DNA of 64,000 bases. It comes from Bog-473 sp963791995 (GTDB lineage Bacteria > Actinomycetota > Acidimicrobiia > Acidimicrobiales > RAAP-2). Where the stretch lies: assembly GCA_963791995.1 (NCBI GenBank), contig CAWBUQ010000012.1:18256-82255 (forward strand), given 5' to 3'. A program made the translations under genes and the position numbers. This document shows positions 58,429-64,000 of the stretch, one piece after another. The notes beneath the pieces were generated by a model. That model saw only the letters and a program-made list of their open reading frames with translations, was not told the DNA's origin and ran no database searches. Each line of letters opens with the position of its first letter. Position 1 is the first letter of the stretch.

Positions 58429-58820
58429 TCAGGCGAAGAACGCGTCAAACGCGGCTCGATCAAGACTGACGGTCCAGGCCTCTGTCAACTTTCCGCCGGC
58501 GATATGCCAGACGTGCACTTCGCGAGTGTCGAGTGACTGTTCTGCCCGGCGTCCACGCGTGTTCAGCATGACAACCCCGTGTGTGTCGTTGGCGAGAATG
58601 TCGTGAGTGTCCTGGGTGTATGTCCCCTCCGATACCTCAGCCGTTTTTTCGAACAAGCTCGTTGTTGAGGATCACGGCCTCGGTAGTCACCTGAAATCTG
58701 ATTTGACCCGCCGATGTGCAGGACGATGTCGTCGGCGAAGATGGACAGGACAGCGTCTACGTTCCCGGCCTTGAAGTCTGCATACCCTTGGCGGAGAAGC
58801 TCTTCATTAGGATGTCCCAC
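58429..58820 (-). CDS. SnoaL-like (NTF2 fold) protein, one frameshift
   Basis: From GTG 58820 the protein reads GHPNEELLRQGYADFKAGNV, LSIFADDIVLHIGGSNQISG and DYRGRD. After a shift near 58670 it continues KTAEVSEGTYTQDTHDILAN, RREVHVWHI-type strand (SLDTREVHVWHIAGGKLTEA) and ends WTVSLDRAAFDAFFA. Around 130 residues match the cone-shaped SnoaL fold used by ketosteroid-isomerase-like enzymes and binding proteins. Substrate unknown. Confidence 0.78.
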
Positions 58821-59102
58821 GTTGGCCCCCGTTTCTTTCCGATAGCGGTAGGACAGATCTGACCGCCACCGTGTTCCTGATGTCAAGCGCTTGTTGCCCT
58901 TGTTGCCCGAAAGGGCAACGGTTGGTATGCGGATCTGATCGCGGCACACCTGCCTTACAGCCCCGAGCAGTGTTGTTTTGAGGCTGGAGGGCAGCCGGTT
59001 ACCGTTCTCCGTTGGCCGGCACGGGTGTGGGAGTGTGATCGGATTCGGAACACCAAGCTCGAGCAGGTGGCGACCAAAGTGTTGGGCGATATCGTCTCGG
59101 CC

Positions 59103-59269
59103 AGTTCTGGTCGCGGATCCTGCTGTTCGCCGGTGGCGGGGTCCTCGCCGCGGTCGGGTTGGCCATCTTCATCTCCACTACCGACACCGCCAAGACCGTC
59201 CGGCAGGGCATAGAGCAGGACGTCGGCGACGTCGCAGGGAAAGCCGCCATCGGCCTGGTCGCCGAGTAA
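59103..59269 (+). CDS. Small membrane protein, 5' end uncertain
   Basis: The frame FWSRILLFAGGGVLAAVGLA, then IFISTTDTAKTVRQGIEQDV and GDVAGKAAIGLVAE ends at TAA 59267-59269. It has one membrane segment and resembles small membrane proteins of conjugative elements only in general character. The 5' part seems to lie in another frame (LEQVATKVLGDIVSAS). Confidence 0.4.
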
Positions 59270-59298
59270 TCCACGCCGACCGGGGAGGGTCTCCGGAA

Positions 59299-59665
59299 CT
59301 ATCCCCGTAGCAGTTCGGGCTGGCGGGATCGCAGGTGACCGTCGGCAGACCAGCCGACCACCGCCACCGAGACCAGGACCAGCAGGGCGGGCTCACCGAA
59401 ACCGCCGCCAGGCAGATAACCGCACCGCAGACCGCCCACGGCAGCCCCGTACGCGACGGTCCGGGCCGGATGATGCCGGCGGTGATATCGGACCGTCCGC
59501 TCGGCCGCCACGGCCAGATAGATGAGCGGCGCCCGCCCCGACGACGGCCCACCGTTCTCGCCGACGGGAGAGCCCGGCCTGGTAGCCAGCCAGCCACCGC
59601 CGGTCGTCTCGGTGTAGTTCGCTGCGGAGCCGGCGGGCGTCGGCCGGGATCATCTGCTCGGCCAT
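59299..59665 (-). CDS. Hypothetical membrane protein, one frameshift
   Basis: From ATG 59665, 6 bases after GGAGG, it reads AEQMIPADARRLRSELHRDD and RRWLAGYQAGLSRR. After a shift near 59565 it continues MAAERTVRYHRRHHPARTVA, YGAAVGGLRCGYLPGGGFGE and a membrane strand (PALLVLVSVAVVGWSADGH). The ~121-residue protein has a helical head and one or two membrane segments. No family is recognised. It converges with the small gene before it. Confidence 0.5.
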
Positions 59666-60127
59666 ACGCAACCTCCGTCCCGACGGCAACGCCGCCTTGC
59701 GAGGCCCGACCAGGGAGCGGAACCCCGGCGAGCTCAGCCGCCCATAAGCGGCACAGAGGCGTCGTCCAGAACCCAGCTCCCTGCTTGAGATAGTAGGCAA
59801 CAGAGGTCGGGGGCGTCTTCAAACGGGACAGGCTGATGCGAGCGCGTCTGCGGGTCGGCTTCGAGGCAGGCGTCTCTGGAACCGTGCCATATCGCCCCAT
59901 CCCGCTCACCCACCAGGTCAGCCACCATCGTCTGCGACCACGCCGCGGCTGCATGAAGAGCAGGGCGCCAGGTTCGCTGGGGAGACCATGGACTGCCAGG
60001 GCAACATGGCGAGGCATCGGTGGCCAAACAGCCCTGCCAACACCATCGTCACGGAGCATTGCCGGGAGATCACCAGACAGCGCCGCCGCTAACACCAGGA
60101 GGCTGGCCAAGGCCCGGGAGTAGTCCT
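59666..60127. other. No gene seen
   Basis: Only shadow frames; a long minus-strand frame crossing this area is arginine-rich and not convincing. Confidence 0.4.
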
Positions 60128-60250
60128 CTCTAGCTTGGTGTCCCCGAAGCTGACCACCTGGGAGAGGAAGGAGTAGGTCCGCACGAACTTGTGCAGGGCG
60201 TCCTTGGAGGCCAGGCAGTCGACCTCGGTGAGGGAGTGGAACCGCTCGAC
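60128..60250 (-). pseudogene. Type I restriction HsdR C-terminal scrap
   Basis: Forty-one codons read VERFHSLTEVDCLASKDALH, then KFVRTYSFLSQVVSFGDTKL. This matches the helical C-terminal region of HsdR motor subunits (the FVR-Y-FLSQ-SF-DT pattern). Nothing else of a type I system is nearby. It is a relic of a lost defence locus. Confidence 0.6.
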
Positions 60251-60326
60251 GGCGCTTCCGCGGGTAGTTCATTATACATTAAAGACAGCAAAGTATCGTG
60301 AAGCGGGCCCCACGACGGGCCTGGAG

Positions 60327-60398
60327 TCAAGGCTTGGGGGTAGAGGCCCGCAGGTGGCGTAGGGCGGGGTTGGCCGCTGCTGCGGCTTGGCGGTCCCG
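60327..60398 (-). pseudogene. Integrase C-terminal scrap (copy of 10353-10427)
   Basis: The last 24 or so codons of the integrase at 10355-11408 recur here (gcttgggggtagaggcccg, then ggtggcgtagggcggggttg). The stop is conserved and there is no upstream part. It is a relic or an integration-scar remnant of a related element. Confidence 0.7.
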
Positions 60399-61026
60399 CC
60401 GATGACCGGCCAACAGGTCAGTAAGGCGCGTCACTGATCGGCTCGTCTGCACGTTGTGGCCCTCCGCGGAGCTTCGTGCCGGCGGCGCTCGCTCACGGCG
60501 CCGACCCTAGGGCTGCACTCAAACTTTGCTCCGATCGCGGGCAGGGTTACCTGGTCAGCCGCGGCTCATGATCTCCCGGCCGAACAGTCGCCCCAAACGT
60601 TCGCTGGAAGCGTCCCCGAAGACCACGGGCCAGGTGCCCTCCAACGCCGGCTGAATGACGGTTATTCGGCCCGCGGGCGGAGCCATGTGCTAACTGTCAG
60701 CGAGCATGGCTGACCTATGACCACGCGGCCTCCATATGGGATGCCTCCGACCGCCGGAAGCCCCGTGATAGGGGGCACACGCTGGCGACCGCGCGGCGGT
60801 TGCTGGTGGCCGGGGCGGACTTGTCGGGCGGATCGATCATGGCGGCGATTTGTCGGCGCGCTTCCGAACCGGGTGGTGGTGTCAGGGTCAGCCCGGCGAC
60901 CGCGTAGTTGGGTGGAGCAGGTCACGGAGGTGACGGACTCCTGAGGCTGCCGACCCGCCGGTCCAAGCGGTAAGGGCGGGGACCAGTGGACTCTGGGATA
61001 CTGGCCTGGTCGACCGGAGGTGGCTC
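60399..61026. other. No intact gene; weak remnant near 60780-60905
   Basis: A plus-strand frame reads HTLATARRLLVAGADLSGGS and IMAAICRRASEPG before a stop. It looks protein-like but is too short to assign. Confidence 0.3.
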
Positions 61027-63215
61027 ATGGCGGAACGTCCGTCGGGGACGGTGACGTTTCTGTTCACCGACATCGAGGGTTCGACGCGGCGTTGGGAGGC
61101 CGATCCGGAGGCCATGCGGGTGGCGGTGGCCCGCCATGACGCGATCGTCCGGGCGCGGTTGAGGGGCACGGCGGCTATGTGTTTTCCACCGCAGGGGACA
61201 GCTTCGCCGCGGCCTTCGCCCGTGCTGGGGATGCGCTGGGCGCCGCGGTCGACGCGCAGGCGGCGCTGACGGCGGAGGGATGGCCGGACGGAGCGGTGGT
61301 GCGGGTGCGCCTGGGTCTTCACAGTGGTGAGGCGTCGGAGCGGGATGGTGATTATTTCGGTCCGGTCCTGAATCAGGCGGCCCGGGTGATGGCCGCCGCC
61401 CATGGCGGCCAGATCCTGTTGAGCGCGGTGACGGCCGGGCTGGTCGACGGGGCCGATCTGGTCGACCTGGGAGTGCATCGGCTGCGGGACCTGACCGGGG
61501 TGGAGCATCTGTTCCAGGTCCGGGCGGAGGGCCTGCGCGCTGGGTTTCCGCCGCCGGTGACCCTGGACGCGGTGCCGGGCAACCTCCCGGTTGACACCTC
61601 CACCTTCGTGGGCCGGGTCGGCGAGGTGGAGCAACTGGCTGCGCTGGTGAGTACGCATCGGCTGGTCACCTTGACCGGGGTGGGCGGGGTGGGCAAGACC
61701 CGGCTGGCCCGCAAGGTAGCGGCCGATTTGGCCGGCCAGTTCCCGGACGGGGTGTGGCTGGTGGAGTTGGCCACGATCGGCGATCCGGCGGCCGTCCCGG
61801 ACCTGGTGGCCACGGTGTTGGGGATCACGCCCGGGGCGGGCCGCTCGCCGACCGAGCGCATCGTGGAGGCGTTGTCGGGGCGGCGGCTGCTGGTGGTGCG
61901 GGACAACTGCGAGCATGTCCTCGACGCCGCCGCCGACCTGGTAGAGGCGGTCCTGGCCGGCACCAAGGGCGCCCGGATTGTCGCCACCTCTCGGGAAGGT
62001 CTACGGGTGGGGGCCGAGCAGTTGTGGACGGTCCCGTCGCTGCGAGTTGATGGTCCGGCCTCCGAGGCCATCGAGTTGTTCGTGGAACGGGCTCGAGCCG
62101 TACGGGTTGGCTTTTCGATCGCCAACCGGACTGATCTGGAGGCCGTGTCGGTGATCTGCCGGCGGCTGGATGGCATCGCCTTGGCCATCGAGCTGGCCGC
62201 GGCCCGGATGGTGGCGATGACCCCCCAGGATGTCCAAGACCGTCTCGACGACCGGTTCCGGCTTTTGGCCGGGGGCCGGCGGGGGGTGGAGCGTCACCAG
62301 ACTCTCCGCCACGCCGTGGCCTGGTCCTACGACCTCCTCGACGACGACGAACGGCTGGTGTTGTGCCGCTGTGCCGTCTTCGCCGGCGGGTTCGATCTGC
62401 CCGCGGCCACCCATCTCTGCGATCCCCTCGACGAGTACACGGTGTTGGACATGTTGGACTCGTTGGTACGCAAATCGCTGGTCACTGTTGAACAATTCAG
62501 GGGCACGCCCGCTACGGGCTGTTGGAAACGGTCCGCCAGTTTGCGGAGGAACAGCTCGCCGCCACCGGCACCATCGCCGAGGTCAGGCACCGCCACGCCG
62601 GGAACTTCGCCGCCCAGGCCGTCGCCCACTGGGACATCTGGGACGGGCCCCACATGCGGGTGGCGTTGGACTGGGTGGACGTCGAGTTCGCCAACCTCGG
62701 CCGGGTTTCGCTGGGCCGCCGATCATCATGACCTGGTCACCGCGGTCGCCATCGCCGCCCACACCACCATGCTCGCCGGTTTTCTGCAACGCCTGGAGTC
62801 GATCGGGTGGGCCGAAGAACTCCTCGACGCCGCCACCGACGCTCAGGTGCGCCAACTCCCACGCTTGTACACCGCCGCCAGTAATTGTGTATACACCGGC
62901 AGCGCCGACGTCGGCGTCGGCTACGCCCAGACGGCAGTGGCGTTGGAGGCCGACCCTGCCTATCAAGGCTTCGGACCGGCGGTGAGCCGCATGGCCGAAA
63001 TAGTGGCTGATGCCTACACCGGTCGAATCGACCGGGCCCTGGAGATCTGCGCCGACCTCGCCGGCCAACACGGCTTGGCCCGCGTCCTCGGTCTGACCTT
63101 ATCGGTATGGTGGCTGCCGACCGTCGGGCGGACCGCCGAGGCCAGACTGATGGCCGACGACGGATGGCTACTGCTGGACAAGGTCGACGATCGGCATGAT
63201 CGTCGGAGGCTGTGC
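61027..63215 (+). CDS. Cyclase-domain / AfsR-type ATPase regulator, 3' end lost, frame changes
   Basis: It starts at ATG 61027 behind GGAGGTGG. The class III cyclase domain (SGTVTFLFTDIEGSTRRWEA; FSTAGDSFAAAFARAGDALG; RLGLHSGEASERDGDYFGPV) fills the first 170 residues, with a frame change near 61165. The NTPase domain shows FVGRVGEVEQLAALVSTHRL, Walker A TGVGGVGKTRLA and RLLVVRDNCEHVLDA in the Walker B region. TPR-like helices follow (ETVRQFAEEQLAATGTIAEV). Two opposite shifts at about 62505 and 62715 cancel. The gene ends at about 63215 against an unrelated ABM gene, so the C-terminal TPR part is lost. It probably sensed signals in regulation. Confidence 0.85.
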
Positions 63216-63220
63216 CAGCT

Positions 63221-63438
63221 CTATGCAGGTTCTTCCATGACCGGCCGAAGGTAGTTCAGGAACTCGTCGAAAGCCTCCTGACTCTCCCAGATATCGAACA
63301 CCTGAAGCTGACCGTCTTCGCCGAAACAAGATGAAGCCTCATCGCGCCTTCCGGTGCGCCAGCCTCCTGTAGGCGAGCACGTCCTTTCGTGTGTTGCTCG
63401 ATCGTCATGTTCTTGGTGACGATGTAGATACCGATCAT
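63221..63438 (-). CDS. ABM/NIPSNAP-like small protein, one frameshift
   Basis: From ATG 63438 it reads IGIYIVTKNMTIEQHTKGRA and PEGAMRLHLVS. After a shift near 63335 it continues GEDGQLQVFDIWESQEAFDE, then FLNYLRPVMEEPA, ending at TAG 63221. The ~72 residues form one dimeric alpha/beta barrel, as in small monooxygenases or stress proteins. Its end abuts the truncated regulator. Confidence 0.65.
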
Positions 63439-64000
63439 GGTGAGTAGGTCCCTCCTGCTTCTCTGCAGAGCATTCGCCCCCGAGCCTGTTCTTCGATCAC
63501 GATGTGTCGGTCGTGCTGCCTCCGGCGGCTCTACGCGACCGGCAGTACGGGACCACCCTGGCACCGAAGTTTCTACATGAGGTTCTCTGAAGCCAACCCA
63601 TCCCAAGTCGGCACCACCGCTCCGTACTTGGCACGCGGCGGTCGCCGAGGCTCGGTCCCCTAGGCCTGCAACGGACTCACAAAAAGGTACCCACCGCGAC
63701 CCGCGATCAGGGGCTTACGCCACCCAGAATCCGGGGCGCACTTGTGGGACGCTGCCTCGAGACGCTCGAAGGCCAGCGGAGCGCCATGGACTCGGCGAGT
63801 GCGCCCGACGAAACGGCGCTGTCGCGCCTGACATTCACTAAAACCAAGCCAGGTATCACCTTGTGTTTGCGTGATAAGCCGCAAAAGCCGCAACTGCGAT
63901 CACCGCGCCGGTGGGCTCATTCGCCACGAAACGCCCGGCATGGCGCCGCATGATGAACCGGGTCGCCCAGTCGCAGGGCCCCAATGTGGCTCCCTCTAGA
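63439..64000. other. No gene seen at the window end
   Basis: Short frames on both strands lack families or ribosome-binding sites. Confidence 0.45.

Noticed and set aside
59178..60272. A 364-codon minus-strand open frame
   Set aside because: It crosses two other supported genes and the HsdR scrap in wrong frames, with no domain.

Overview
The window is G+C-rich DNA with actinobacterial gene content: actinobacterial-type TraG/DUF4913, DUF4235, DUF6325-like, cyclase plus LuxR-type ATPase regulators, and the alpha-E/ATP-grasp/transglutaminase cluster. It most likely comes from an Actinomycetota chromosome or metagenome-assembled genome, perhaps Acidimicrobiia. The class assignment is only an impression. 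I found no rRNA, tRNA or CRISPR array.

Layout. (1) 1-15.6 kb lies between two nearly identical fatty-acid-desaturase 3' ends. It holds an IS110-family element, a DUF169 protein, a radical-SAM remnant cut by a serine-recombinase remnant, and a tight four-gene mobilisation operon: membrane-anchored ExoVII large-subunit-like protein, ExoVII small-subunit-like protein, VirD4/TraG coupling ATPase, DUF4913. It also has a PRC-barrel protein, a frameshifted tyrosine integrase and an SSB. (2) 15.6-25.7 kb is accessory: an IS21-family element with a zinc-finger passenger, an SDR, an alpha/beta hydrolase, a broken integrase and an intact IS110-family transposase. (3) 25.8-36.2 kb is one minus-strand operon: circularly permuted ATP-grasp, alpha-E, DUF2126 transglutaminase, ATP-grasp/alpha-E fusion, second transglutaminase, zinc-ribbon metallopeptidase. 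This is a predicted peptide or amide-bond forming system. (4) 36.2-47.2 kb holds DUF1330, an IS630 element with TA target duplication, a peptidase S51, a cyclase fragment, a P450, an SDR, a group II intron inserted next to a solo IS110 end, and an intact integrase with an inverted-repeat operator. (5) 47.2-64 kb is mixed: DUF4235, an FAD oxidoreductase with a double-ABM protein, a truncated Tn3 transposase fused to a truncated monooxygenase, a LuxR-HTH protein with an alanine-rich linker, scraps of integrases and HsdR, and a cyclase-ATPase regulator.

Caveat on quality. More than twenty otherwise well-conserved genes carry one to several frame changes with few or no internal stop codons. This looks more like residual sequencing indels than biological decay. 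I therefore give the full span of such genes and name the frame changes. Genes cut by clear junctions are called pseudogenes.

How the genes work together. The most interesting units are the membrane-tethered ExoVII-like/TraG operon, which probably couples single-strand DNA processing to conjugative export together with the nearby SSB, and the ATP-grasp/alpha-E/transglutaminase/metallopeptidase operon, which probably makes and trims a peptide-like product. The rest is a record of repeated insertion and loss by IS110, IS21, IS630, Tn3, group II intron and tyrosine/serine recombinases.
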